Assembly: GCF_003851685.1 (NCBI RefSeq)
Contig: NZ_CP027727.1
Span: 1-64,000, forward strand
Origin: Pseudomonas sp. R5-89-07
GTDB lineage: Bacteria > Pseudomonadota > Gammaproteobacteria > Pseudomonadales > Pseudomonadaceae
DNA: 64,000 nucleotides
Direction of reading: 5' to 3'
A program made the position numbers and the translations under genes. The notes beneath the pieces were generated by a model. The model was not told the DNA's origin. It saw nothing but the letters and a program-made list of their open reading frames with translations, and ran no database searches. Positions 52,702 through 61,267 of the stretch are shown here, one piece after another. Position 1 is the stretch's first letter; each line of letters begins with the position of its first letter.

Positions 52702-53352
52702 TCACTTGGCGTCCTTGACCGTTGTACTGATCCAGCTCTTCATCGAGCACAGCGCAAACGCGCTGGTGCTGCACTCACCGTTCGCCAGGGCGGTACGCAA
52801 CTTGTCGACATCGGCCCGCATCATGTAACGAACGCCATCCTTGAAGCCGCTGCTGGTGCCAAAACCGCCCAGAGTCATTTCGTTCAGCGCCTCTTCCTTG
52901 CTCCATCCCTGGATCACCACGCGATACATCGCGGCCATCAGCCCCGTGCGGTCAGAGCCGTGCTTGCAGTGCATCAACACCGGGCCGCTGGCCTGCGCCT
53001 GTTGAATCGCTCGCAGTGCCGCCAGCACGTCGGAATCTTCGACATGGTTGGTGCGATAAGTGATCTGCACCTCTTTGATACCCGATGACTTCAGCCAGGG
53101 CGAATCAGACTCCGGCAAAAAGTTGATCACCGTACCAATCTTCAATTTCTCCAGCACCGGCACGGCGCCAGCGTCAGGCAAAGCGCTGCGGTAGAGCGTA
53201 GGCGTCATTTGGTGCAGGTTGTATTGGTCGCCCACCGGCTGGGCCCACTCAGGCGAGCGAATGGAGGAGACCTCCTCCGCGTCGGCATTAACGCCTGTGA
53301 ACAGGGCCATCAATGCCAAGCCGAGGGCTGGCAGCAATCGAATCTTTAACAT
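52702..53352 (-). CDS. tpbA: Periplasmic dual-specificity phosphatase, TpbA-like
   Basis: This 216-residue exported protein has a signal peptide (MLKIRLLPALGLALMALFTG) and a Cys-based phosphatase site HCKHGSDRTG, with Cys129 and Arg135. Segments MTPTLYRSALPDAGAVP, MAAMYRVVIQGWSKEEAL and ANGECSTSAFALCSMKSW match P. aeruginosa TpbA as I recall it. TpbA represses biofilm formation by acting on the diguanylate cyclase TpbB/YfiN. The ATG at 53352 is chosen because it gives a clean signal peptide. No tpbB gene is in the window. It is divergent from the gluconate dehydrogenase operon. Confidence 0.85.
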   Translation of the reverse strand: MLKIRLLPALGLALMALFTGVNADAEEVSSIRSPEWAQPVGDQYNLHQMTPTLYRSALPDAGAVPVLEKLKIGTVINFLPESDSPWLKSSGIKEVQITYRTNHVEDSDVLAALRAIQQAQASGPVLMHCKHGSDRTGLMAAMYRVVIQGWSKEEALNEMTLGGFGTSSGFKDGVRYMMRADVDKLRTALANGECSTSAFALCSMKSWISTTVKDAK

Positions 53353-53624
53353 GGGGGGCGTACCGACCAAGGCAGTGTTGATGGTGCACAGAGTCGTCCG
53401 TACGGGGTGAATGAGGTGTGAGGTGCTCGTCAAAGAATCGTGAACCCTGAAGGCTGATCCGGTGTTTTTGTCACTGGGCCAGTCTTCTCAATGCTTAGCC
53501 TGCTATCATTTGTAACTATTGTTTGCCAGAGTGATCTATCTTTTGGATCCCATTCTCTGGGCAACTCTTCACGCTGCTCCCAGAAGCGGCTGATCAATCC
53601 GTGACCACATGATGAGGTGCACCC

Positions 53625-54377
53625 ATGTCTGATCAAGATCAAGACAACCCCCGGCGTGACTTTCTGCGCAAATCCTTGACCTTGATCCCGGTGGTCACGG
53701 TTGCCAGCACCGGCCTTGGCGGTTCGATGCTGATGGCGACACCCGAGCCCGCCCAGGCGGCGCCAACCAAGCCTGCGGTCAGTGACAAGGCGTATGAGCC
53801 AACCTACTTCACCGCCGAGGAATGGGCGTTCATCAACGCCGCCGTCGAGCGTTTGATCCCCGCCGATGCCCAAGGCCCAGGTGCCCTGGAAGCCGGCGCT
53901 GCGGAGTACATCGACCGTCAAATGAACACGCCGTACGCCAGTGGCGCACTGTGGTTCATGCAAGGCCCCTTCAACACCGATGCCGCGCCGGAAATGGGCT
54001 GGCAAAGCAAATTGGTGCCCAAAGAGATCTATCGCCTGGGTATCGCCGCGACGGATGCGTGGTCGAAGGCGTTCAACGGTAAGGCTTTTGCTGCGCAAGA
54101 CAGCGCTACCCGAGACGATATGTTGCGTCGCCTGGAGGCGGGTGGCAGTGAAGTGAGCGCTCATTTCGAGGCGGTGCCGGCCAAGATGTTCTTCAACCTG
54201 TTGCTGCAGAACACCAAGGAAGGCTTTTTCTGCGACCCGATCCACGGCGGCAATAAGGGCATGGTCGGCTGGACCATGATCGGTTTTCCCGGCGCCCGCG
54301 CCGATTTCATGGACTGGGTGGAGCGCAACGAGCAATACCCCTTCCCGGCTGTTTCCATTCGCGGCGAGAGGGCATAA
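53625..54377 (+). CDS. Gluconate 2-dehydrogenase subunit 3 (gamma)
   Basis: This is the small subunit of the membrane-bound gluconate dehydrogenase complex. The 250-residue protein has a twin-arginine signal (NPRRDFLRKSLTLIPVVTVA) and the family segments YFTAEEWAFINAAVERLIP and FCDPIHGGNKGMVGWTMIGF. The Tat signal would export the flavoprotein, which has none of its own, as a folded pair. It is three bases from the flavoprotein gene. Confidence 0.93.
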   Translation: MSDQDQDNPRRDFLRKSLTLIPVVTVASTGLGGSMLMATPEPAQAAPTKPAVSDKAYEPTYFTAEEWAFINAAVERLIPADAQGPGALEAGAAEYIDRQMNTPYASGALWFMQGPFNTDAAPEMGWQSKLVPKEIYRLGIAATDAWSKAFNGKAFAAQDSATRDDMLRRLEAGGSEVSAHFEAVPAKMFFNLLLQNTKEGFFCDPIHGGNKGMVGWTMIGFPGARADFMDWVERNEQYPFPAVSIRGERA

Positions 54378-54380
54378 CCC

Positions 54381-56165
54381 GTGGCGACCATCATGAAGAA
54401 AGTGGACGCGGTGATCGTGGGCTTCGGCTGGACCGGCGCGATCATGGCCAAGGAACTGACCGAAGCCGGCCTCAACGTGGTCGCGCTGGAACGCGGCCCG
54501 ATGCAGGACACCTACCCGGACGGTAACTATCCCCAGGTCATCGACGAATTGACCTACAGCGTGCGTAAAAAACTTTTCCAGGACATCTCCAAGGAGACGG
54601 TGACCATTCGCCATAGCGTGAATGACGTCGCCCTGCCCAACCGTCAGCTCGGTGCCTTCTTGCCGGGTAATGGTGTCGGCGGTGCCGGCCTGCACTGGTC
54701 GGGCGTGCATTTTCGTGTCGATCCCATCGAGCTGCGCATGCGCAGCCACTATGAAGAACGCTACGGGAAGAATTTCATTCCCAAGGACATGACCATCCAG
54801 GACTTCGGGGTCAGTTACGAAGAGCTAGAGCCGTTTTTCGACTACGCGGAAAAAGTCTTTGGCACCTCCGGCCAGGCCTGGACCGTCAAAGGCCAGTTGG
54901 TGGGGGAAGGTCGTGGCGGTAACCCCTACGCACCGGATCGCTCGAACCCGTTCCCGCTGGAGTCGCAGAAAAACACCGTCTCCGCGCAGCTGTTTCAGAA
55001 AGCGGCGGCTGACGTGGGTTACAAACCCTACAACCTGCCGTCCGCCAATACCTCAGGGCCCTACACCAACCCTTATGGTGCGCAGATGGGCCCGTGCAAC
55101 TTCTGCGGCTTTTGCAGTGGCTACGTGTGCTACATGTACTCCAAGGCGTCGCCGAACGTGAACATCCTGCCGGCGTTGCGCCAGGTGCCGAATTTCGAGC
55201 TGCGGCCCAATTCCCACGTACTCAAGGTCAACCTGGACAGCACCCAGAAGAAAGCCACCGGTGTGACCTATGTCGACGGCCAGGGCCGCGAGTGCGAGCA
55301 ACCGGCCGACCTGGTGATCCTCGGCGCGTTCCAGTTCCACAACGTGCGCCTGATGCTGCTGTCGGGCATCGGCAAGCCTTACGACCCGATTACCAACGAA
55401 GGTGTGGTGGGCCGCAACTTTGCCTACCAGAACATGGGCACGATCAAGGTGTTTTTCGACAAGGACACCCACACCAACAACTTTATCGGCGCTGGCGGCA
55501 ATGGCGTGGCCATCGACGACTTCAACGCCGACAACTTCGACCACGGCCCCCACGGCTTCGTGGGGGGCTCGCCGATGTGGATCAACCAGGCGGGCAGCCG
55601 GCCGATTGCCGGCACCTCCAACCCACCGGGCACGCCGGCCTGGGGCAGCGCGTGGAAGCGCGCCACTGCCGATTACTACACCCACCAGGTGTCGATGGAC
55701 GCCCACGGCGCCCATCAGTCCTACCGGGGCAATTACCTGGATCTGGACCCGGTTTACCGCGATGCCTACGGCCTGCCGCTATTGCGAATGACCTTCGACT
55801 GGCAGGAAAACGACATCAAGATGAACCGCTTCATGATGGACAAAATGGGCAAGGTCGCCCAGGCCATGAACCCCAAGGCGATTGCGGTACTGGGTAAAAA
55901 AGTCGGTGAGCATTTCAATACCGCGGCGTACCAGACCACCCACCTCAACGGTGGCGCGATCATGGGCACCGACCCGAAAACCAGCGCGCTGAACCGCTAC
56001 CTGCAGAGCTGGGATGTGCACAACGTGTTCGTCCCGGGGGCGTCCGCTTTCCCACAGGGTTTGGGTTACAACCCTACCGGGCTGGTGGCGGCGCTGACCT
56101 ATTGGTCGGCCCGTGCGATCCGCGAGCAGTACCTGAAAAACCCCGGCCCGCTGGTTCAGGCATAA
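54381..56165 (+). CDS. Gluconate 2-dehydrogenase flavoprotein subunit (GMC family)
   Basis: This is the catalytic FAD subunit, oxidising D-gluconate to 2-ketogluconate in the periplasm. The 594-residue GMC oxidoreductase begins VDAVIVGFGWTGAIMAKEL, the FAD Rossmann site. It has a Cys-rich NFCGFCSGYVC segment and the C-terminal NPTGLVAALTYWSARAI. There is no signal peptide, consistent with co-export with the Tat-targeted small subunit. The dehydrogenase could also act on a related sugar acid. Confidence 0.93.
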   Translation: MATIMKKVDAVIVGFGWTGAIMAKELTEAGLNVVALERGPMQDTYPDGNYPQVIDELTYSVRKKLFQDISKETVTIRHSVNDVALPNRQLGAFLPGNGVGGAGLHWSGVHFRVDPIELRMRSHYEERYGKNFIPKDMTIQDFGVSYEELEPFFDYAEKVFGTSGQAWTVKGQLVGEGRGGNPYAPDRSNPFPLESQKNTVSAQLFQKAAADVGYKPYNLPSANTSGPYTNPYGAQMGPCNFCGFCSGYVCYMYSKASPNVNILPALRQVPNFELRPNSHVLKVNLDSTQKKATGVTYVDGQGRECEQPADLVILGAFQFHNVRLMLLSGIGKPYDPITNEGVVGRNFAYQNMGTIKVFFDKDTHTNNFIGAGGNGVAIDDFNADNFDHGPHGFVGGSPMWINQAGSRPIAGTSNPPGTPAWGSAWKRATADYYTHQVSMDAHGAHQSYRGNYLDLDPVYRDAYGLPLLRMTFDWQENDIKMNRFMMDKMGKVAQAMNPKAIAVLGKKVGEHFNTAAYQTTHLNGGAIMGTDPKTSALNRYLQSWDVHNVFVPGASAFPQGLGYNPTGLVAALTYWSARAIREQYLKNPGPLVQA

Positions 56166-56177
56166 GGAGCGATGACC

Positions 56178-57476
56178 ATGAAAGCACTCGTTATCGCCTC
56201 TCTGGCGCTGTTCAGCAGTTGCTCGGTAAGCGCGGCTGAAGCTGAGCTGATCAAGCAAGGTGAATACCTGGCCCGCGCCGGTGACTGTGTGGCCTGCCAT
56301 ACCGCCAAGGGCGGCAAGCCATTCGCCGGCGGCCTGCCGATGGAAACCCCCATCGGCGTGATTTATTCCACCAATATCACGCCGGACAAGACCGGCCTTG
56401 GCGACTACAGCTTCGAAGACTTCGACAAGGCCGTGCGCCATGGCGTCGCCAAGAACGGTAGTACGCTTTACCCGGCGATGCCCTACCCGTCTTACGCGCG
56501 AGTCAGCGACAGCGACATGCAGGCGCTGTATGCCTATTTCATGAAAGGCGTCGAGCCGGTGGCCCAGGAGAACAAAGACAGTGATATTCCCTGGCCGTTA
56601 AGCATGCGCTGGCCCCTGGCGGCGTGGCGCTGGATGTTTGCGCCGGCTGTTGAAGAGCATCAAGTACAAGCCGCCGCCGACCCCGTGGTCAGCCGTGGCG
56701 CTTATCTGGTGGAAGGCCTCGGCCATTGTGGTGCGTGCCACACGCCGCGCGCCCTGACCATGCAGGAAAAGGCCCTGAGCGCCACTGACGGCGATGCGTT
56801 CCTGTCCGGCAGCGCGCCGTTGGAAGGCTGGATTGCGAAAAGCCTGCGCGGCGATCACAAGGACGGCCTCGGCAGTTGGAGCGAAGAGCAGTTGGTGCAA
56901 TTTCTCAAGACCGGGCGCAGTGATCGCAGCGCGGTGTTTGGCGGCATGAGCGATGTGGTGGTGCATAGCATGCAATACATGTCGCAAGACGACCTCACCG
57001 CTATCGCCCGCTACCTCAAAAGCCTGCCGGCGGTGGACCCCAAGGACCAGCCGCACCAGTACGACAAGCAAGTGGCCCAGGCGCTGTGGAAGGGTGATGA
57101 CAGCAAGCCGGGCGCCTCGGTGTACATCGACAACTGCGCGGCCTGCCACCGCACCGATGGGCACGGCTACACCCGCGTGTTCCCGGCACTGGCGGGCAAC
57201 CCGGTGCTGCAGACGGCGGATGCCACGTCGATGATCAACATCGTGTTGAACGGTGGCACCTTGCCGGCAACCCACGCCGCTCCGTCGACCTTCACCATGC
57301 CGGCATTTGCCTGGCGCTTGTCGGACCAGGAGGTGGCGGACGTGGTCAGCTTCATCCGCGGCAGCTGGGGCAACCAGGGCGCGCCCGTGAGTGCCAGTGA
57401 TGTGGCCGAGCTGCGCAAGAGTGACATGCGCACCACCTCGGGTGACGATTTGGGGCAGGTCACGCAAAAGCGCTGA
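56178..57476 (+). CDS. Gluconate 2-dehydrogenase cytochrome c subunit
   Basis: This tri-haem cytochrome c subunit passes electrons to ubiquinone. The 432-residue protein has a signal peptide and three CxxCH sites: CVACH (37-41), CGACH near 190 and CAACH near 320. I prefer the ATG at 56178 (MKALVIASLALFSSC) because AAGGAG is eight bases upstream; an ATG two codons earlier is too close to it. It is the last gene of the three-gene operon. Confidence 0.94.
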   Translation: MKALVIASLALFSSCSVSAAEAELIKQGEYLARAGDCVACHTAKGGKPFAGGLPMETPIGVIYSTNITPDKTGLGDYSFEDFDKAVRHGVAKNGSTLYPAMPYPSYARVSDSDMQALYAYFMKGVEPVAQENKDSDIPWPLSMRWPLAAWRWMFAPAVEEHQVQAAADPVVSRGAYLVEGLGHCGACHTPRALTMQEKALSATDGDAFLSGSAPLEGWIAKSLRGDHKDGLGSWSEEQLVQFLKTGRSDRSAVFGGMSDVVVHSMQYMSQDDLTAIARYLKSLPAVDPKDQPHQYDKQVAQALWKGDDSKPGASVYIDNCAACHRTDGHGYTRVFPALAGNPVLQTADATSMINIVLNGGTLPATHAAPSTFTMPAFAWRLSDQEVADVVSFIRGSWGNQGAPVSASDVAELRKSDMRTTSGDDLGQVTQKR

Positions 57477-57506
57477 CTGCCAAACGGCACTGGTCATAAA
57501 CCTCGC

Positions 57507-57540
57507 GCCTCGATACTGTATATAAAAACAGTATCGAGGC
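57507..57540. promoter_or_regulatory. LexA (SOS) box inside a 13-bp-arm palindrome
   Basis: CTGTATATAAAAACAG at 57516-57531 fits the CTG-N10-CAG LexA box. It is nested in a perfect inverted repeat (57507-57519 and 57528-57540). The box ends 15 bases before the radical SAM ATG and covers the GAGG ribosome-binding region. The PAO1 orthologue PA0069 is a known LexA-regulon gene. Confidence 0.9.
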
Positions 57541-57546
57541 GTTTTC

Positions 57547-58605
57547 ATGACCACCGCACTGCCACCCCGTGGCCGGGGCACGGCCACCAACCTGCATAAC
57601 CGTTTCGCGCCTACCGTCAGCGTGGCTGAAGACGACGGCTGGTTTCAGGAAGTACCGCCCACCCAGGGCACCGAAGTGCGTATCGAAACGGCCAAGACCA
57701 TCATCACCCGCAATAACTCGCCGGACTTGCCCTTTGATCGCTCGATCAACCCGTATCGTGGCTGCGAGCATGGCTGCATCTACTGCTATGCGCGGCCCAG
57801 CCACGCCTATTGGGACATGTCGCCGGGGCTGGATTTCGAAACCAGGCTGATCGCCAAGAGCAACGCCGCCGACGTGCTGGAGCAACAGCTGTCCAAGCCA
57901 GGGTACGTGTGCGCGCCGATCAACCTGGGCTCCAACACCGACCCGTACCAGCCCATCGAGCGTGAATACAGGATCACCCGGCAAACCCTTGAAGTGCTGC
58001 TGCGCTATCGGCACCCGGTGACCATCATCACCAAGGGTTCCTTGATTCTGCGCGACCTGGACCTGCTCGCCGAGCTGGCCAGCCAGCGCCTCGTGGCCGT
58101 GATGATCAGCCTCACCAGCCTGGACGATGAGCTCAAGCGCATCCTGGAGCCGCGCACGGCAGCGCCCAAGGCGCGGTTGCGGGCGATCCGCGTGATGCGC
58201 GAAGCGGGCATCCCGGTCGGCGTGCTGTGCTCGCCGATGATCCCGATGATTAACGACAGCGAACTGGAAAGCCTGCTCGCCGAGGCTCATGCCGCAGGTG
58301 CGCAGAGTGCCGCCTACATGATGCTGCGCCTGCCGCTCGAGGTGGCGCCACTGTTCGAGGAGTGGCTGGCGGCGCATTACCCGCAGCGCGCGGCGCATGT
58401 GATGAGCCTGGTGCGTCAGGTGCGCGGTGGTGCGGTGTACGACAGCCGTTTCGGCGTACGCATGCGCGGCGAAGGGCCGTTTGCCGATTTGCTGGCGCAA
58501 CGGTTCAGCAAGGCGATCAAGCGTCTGGGGCTCAACCGCCGTGAAGGCTTCGATCTGGATTGCACGGCGTTTTGTCCACCGGGCAGGCAGATGGCATTGT
58601 TGTAG
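57547..58605 (+). CDS. Radical SAM protein, PA0069 family (SplB-like)
   Basis: This 352-residue radical SAM protein has the cluster motif CEHGCIYC (Cys73, Cys77, Cys80, CX3CX2C) in INPYRGCEHGCIYCYARP. Family relatives include spore photoproduct lyase-like proteins (COG1533), which suggests DNA repair, but no substrate is proven. The SOS box directly upstream supports a DNA-damage role. The final CTAFCPPGRQMALL adds another conserved Cys. Confidence 0.93.
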   Translation: MTTALPPRGRGTATNLHNRFAPTVSVAEDDGWFQEVPPTQGTEVRIETAKTIITRNNSPDLPFDRSINPYRGCEHGCIYCYARPSHAYWDMSPGLDFETRLIAKSNAADVLEQQLSKPGYVCAPINLGSNTDPYQPIEREYRITRQTLEVLLRYRHPVTIITKGSLILRDLDLLAELASQRLVAVMISLTSLDDELKRILEPRTAAPKARLRAIRVMREAGIPVGVLCSPMIPMINDSELESLLAEAHAAGAQSAAYMMLRLPLEVAPLFEEWLAAHYPQRAAHVMSLVRQVRGGAVYDSRFGVRMRGEGPFADLLAQRFSKAIKRLGLNRREGFDLDCTAFCPPGRQMALL

Positions 58606-58636
58606 ACTACAGAGGATAAATGCGAAATCCCTGTAG

Positions 58637-58795
58637 GAATGGTCGCGTTTTGACATCACTGAAACCCGCGATCTAGAGCGGTTCATTCAGTTTGAGTTAA
58701 GTTTCGATGGGTACCTTGTTCCACGAGTGACTGATGAGTCGGCGCCCTGGCCGGTGGAGATTTCCAACTATTGCACTACCCAGGCGTCGAACTGA
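58637..58795 (+). pseudogene. Start-less 52-codon coding relic
   Basis: This frame runs from a TAG to a TGA with no initiation codon near its beginning, yet reads like a normal soluble protein (RDLERFIQFELSFDGYLVPR, APWPVEISNYCTTQASN). A short frame from ATG 58620 with AGAGGA upstream (MRNPCRNGRVLTSLKPAI) overlaps it in another phase. It is probably the 3' remnant of a lost or frameshifted gene between the radical SAM and carbonic anhydrase genes. Confidence 0.45.
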
Positions 58796-58833
58796 CCTGA
58801 ACACTTCCCCTGCATTGATCAAGAGGATGAATC

Positions 58834-59565
58834 ATGAGTGACAAGGATAAACAGCCGTTGGCTGCGTCGGCTTCAGCCCCTCAGGTGGCGGAAACCGCCG
58901 ATGCAGCGCTGCAGCACATCGTAGACGGCTTTTTGCATTTCCATCACGACGTCTTCCCCCAGCAGGAAGAGCTTTTCAAGAAACTGGCCACGGCCCAGAG
59001 CCCGCGTGCGATGTTCATCACCTGCGCCGACTCGCGCATCGTGCCTGAGCTGATCACCCAAAGTTCGCCCGGGGATCTGTTCGTGACCCGTAACGTGGGG
59101 AACGTGGTACCGCCCTATGGCCAGATGAACGGCGGTGTGTCCACGGCAATCGAGTACGCGGTACTGGCGCTGGGCGTGCAGCACATCATCGTGTGCGGGC
59201 ATTCCGACTGCGGCGCCATGCGTGCGGTCCTCAATCCCGACAGCCTCGAGAAGATGCCAACGGTCAAGGCCTGGTTGCGTCATGCCGAGGTGGCCAAGAC
59301 CATGGTCCACGACAACTGCGACTGCGCCACTGAAGGCGAGAGCATGAAGGTGCTGACCGAAGAAAACGTCATCGCCCAGTTGCAGCATTTGCGCACCCAC
59401 CCTTCCGTGGCTTCGCGCATGGCCAACGGCCAATTGTTTATCCACGGCTGGATCTACAACATCGAAACCAGCGAGATCCGCGCCTACGACGCGGACCAGT
59501 CGGCGTTCCGACCGTTGGGCGGTGAAGGTCCGATTCCATCCGCGACGCCTAAAGCGCGCTTCTAA
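58834..59565 (+). CDS. Beta-class carbonic anhydrase
   Basis: This enzyme interconverts CO2 and bicarbonate. The 243-residue protein has zinc ligands Cys64 in FITCADSRIVPE and His123 and Cys126 in GHSDCGAMRA, with the Asp66-Arg68 dyad. It has no signal peptide. A SulP transporter gene follows 86 bases downstream, suggesting a bicarbonate-handling pair. Confidence 0.95.
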   Translation: MSDKDKQPLAASASAPQVAETADAALQHIVDGFLHFHHDVFPQQEELFKKLATAQSPRAMFITCADSRIVPELITQSSPGDLFVTRNVGNVVPPYGQMNGGVSTAIEYAVLALGVQHIIVCGHSDCGAMRAVLNPDSLEKMPTVKAWLRHAEVAKTMVHDNCDCATEGESMKVLTEENVIAQLQHLRTHPSVASRMANGQLFIHGWIYNIETSEIRAYDADQSAFRPLGGEGPIPSATPKARF

Positions 59566-59651
59566 ACACACTTCCCTGCCGGGTAAAGCGGTGGCTGCCA
59601 TGGACGCAGCCAGGCTTTACCGCGCCCGGCGAATGCCTCGGGAGAGTCATT

Positions 59652-61199
59652 ATGCGTGCTGCTCAATTGAAAGCTGTTTTGCCGCGGGAGCTGCTCGCCT
59701 CCGTGGTGGTATTTCTGGTGGCCCTGCCCTTGTGCATGGGCATCGCGATTGCGTCCGGCATGCCGCCGGCCAAGGGCTTGATCACCGGCATCATCGGGGG
59801 GCTGGTGGTGGGCTGGTTGGCGGGTTCTCCGCTGCAAGTCAGTGGCCCTGCCGCGGGGTTGGCGGTGTTGGTGTTCGAGCTGGTGCGCCAGCACGGCATG
59901 CTGATGCTGGGGCCTATCCTGTTGTTGGCGGGTTTCCTGCAATTGGTGGCCGGGCGCCTGCGCCTGGGCTGCTGGTTCCGTGTGACGGCGCCGGCGGTGG
60001 TATACGGCATGCTGGCGGGTATCGGCGTATTGATTGTGTTGTCGCAGGTGCATGTGATGCTCGACGGTGCGCCCAAACCTTCGGGGCTGGATAACCTCGC
60101 GGGCTTCCCGGCGGCCTTGATCGAAGCGATTCCCACCCTGGGCGACGGGCTCGGCTGGCAGGCGGGTTTGCTTGGCTTGTCGACGATGTTGGTGATGTAC
60201 CTGTGGGATAAATTGCGCCCGCAAAAACTACGCTTCGTGCCTGGCGCTCTGCTGGGCGTAGGCCTGGCGACAGTGACCAGCCTGGTGCTGGCGTTGCAGG
60301 TCAAACGTGTGGAAGTGCCGGAAAACCTCTCCGATGCCATCGATTGGCTGCGCCCCAGCGACCTGCTCAACCTGGCTGACCCACAGCTGCTGATCGCCGC
60401 ATTCGCCGTCGCGTTCATCGCCAGCGCTGAAACGCTGCTGTCCGCCGCAGCGGTTGACCGCATGCACAGCGGGCAGCGTTCGGATTTCGACAAGGAACTG
60501 TCCGCTCAAGGCGTGGGCAACATGCTGTGCGGGTTGGTGGGTGCGTTGCCGATGACCGGCGTGATTGTGCGCAGTTCGGCCAACGTCCAGGCAGGCGCTA
60601 CCACGCGCTTGTCAGCGATGTTCCATGGCCTGTGGCTGCTGGGCTTCGTGCTGCTGCTGTCGAGTGTGCTGCAGAGCATTCCGGTGGCGAGTTTGGCGGG
60701 CGTGCTGGTGTATACCGGGATCAAGCTGGTGGACGTGAAGGCGTTCAAGGCCTTGGGACGTTATGGCCGGATGCCGATGTTCACTTACGCGGCCACCGCG
60801 CTGGCGATCATCTTTACCGACCTGCTGACCGGTGTGCTGGTGGGCTTCGGGTTGACTCTGGTCAAGCTGGCCTTCAAGGCATCACGGCTGAAAGTGAGCC
60901 TGATCGATTTGCCTCAGGACGGCGAGATGGAGTTGCGGCTGATCGGTGCGGCGACGTTCCTGAAGGTGCCGGCGTTGACCCAGGTGCTGTCGTCGGTACC
61001 GGCGGGAACCACCGTGCATGTGCCGCTCAACAACCTCAGCTATATCGACCATTCCTGCCTGGAGTTGCTGGAGGAATGGGGGCGGGCCAACGCGGCCAAG
61101 GGATCGAGCCTGGTGATTGAGGCGCGTGGGTTGAAGCGGCGGTTGGAAGGTCGGGTGCGAACGACGGTGGGGATCGGTTCGGCTCCCTCGGTTGGCTGA
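59652..61199 (+). CDS. SulP family transporter, possible bicarbonate carrier
   Basis: This 515-residue membrane permease has about a dozen hydrophobic segments. Conserved elements are SGPAAGLAVLVFELVRQHG and the AFAVAFIASAETLLSAAAVD helix. The C-terminal part (about 415-515) is STAS-like, with VPLNNLSYIDHSCLELLEEW. Its place behind a beta-carbonic anhydrase suggests bicarbonate as substrate, by analogy with BicA-type SulP proteins; sulfate cannot be excluded. Confidence 0.85.
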   Translation: MRAAQLKAVLPRELLASVVVFLVALPLCMGIAIASGMPPAKGLITGIIGGLVVGWLAGSPLQVSGPAAGLAVLVFELVRQHGMLMLGPILLLAGFLQLVAGRLRLGCWFRVTAPAVVYGMLAGIGVLIVLSQVHVMLDGAPKPSGLDNLAGFPAALIEAIPTLGDGLGWQAGLLGLSTMLVMYLWDKLRPQKLRFVPGALLGVGLATVTSLVLALQVKRVEVPENLSDAIDWLRPSDLLNLADPQLLIAAFAVAFIASAETLLSAAAVDRMHSGQRSDFDKELSAQGVGNMLCGLVGALPMTGVIVRSSANVQAGATTRLSAMFHGLWLLGFVLLLSSVLQSIPVASLAGVLVYTGIKLVDVKAFKALGRYGRMPMFTYAATALAIIFTDLLTGVLVGFGLTLVKLAFKASRLKVSLIDLPQDGEMELRLIGAATFLKVPALTQVLSSVPAGTTVHVPLNNLSYIDHSCLELLEEWGRANAAKGSSLVIEARGLKRRLEGRVRTTVGIGSAPSVG

Positions 61200-61213
61200 C
61201 GGAACCGGATAAA

Positions 61214-61245
61214 AATGTGGGAGGGGGCAAGCCCCCTCCCACATT
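61214..61245. repeat. Single REP palindrome, family A
   Basis: Perfect 15-base arms (61214-61228, 61231-61245) flank AA between the SulP gene and the converging conserved unknown gene. Confidence 0.9.
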
Positions 61246-61267
61246 GGTTCTACGTTTGATTCGAGAT

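Noticed and set aside
53430..54749. 439-codon open frame opposite the gluconate dehydrogenase genes
   Set aside because: It is antisense to the Tat-signal subunit and the flavoprotein, with no domain or start signal.
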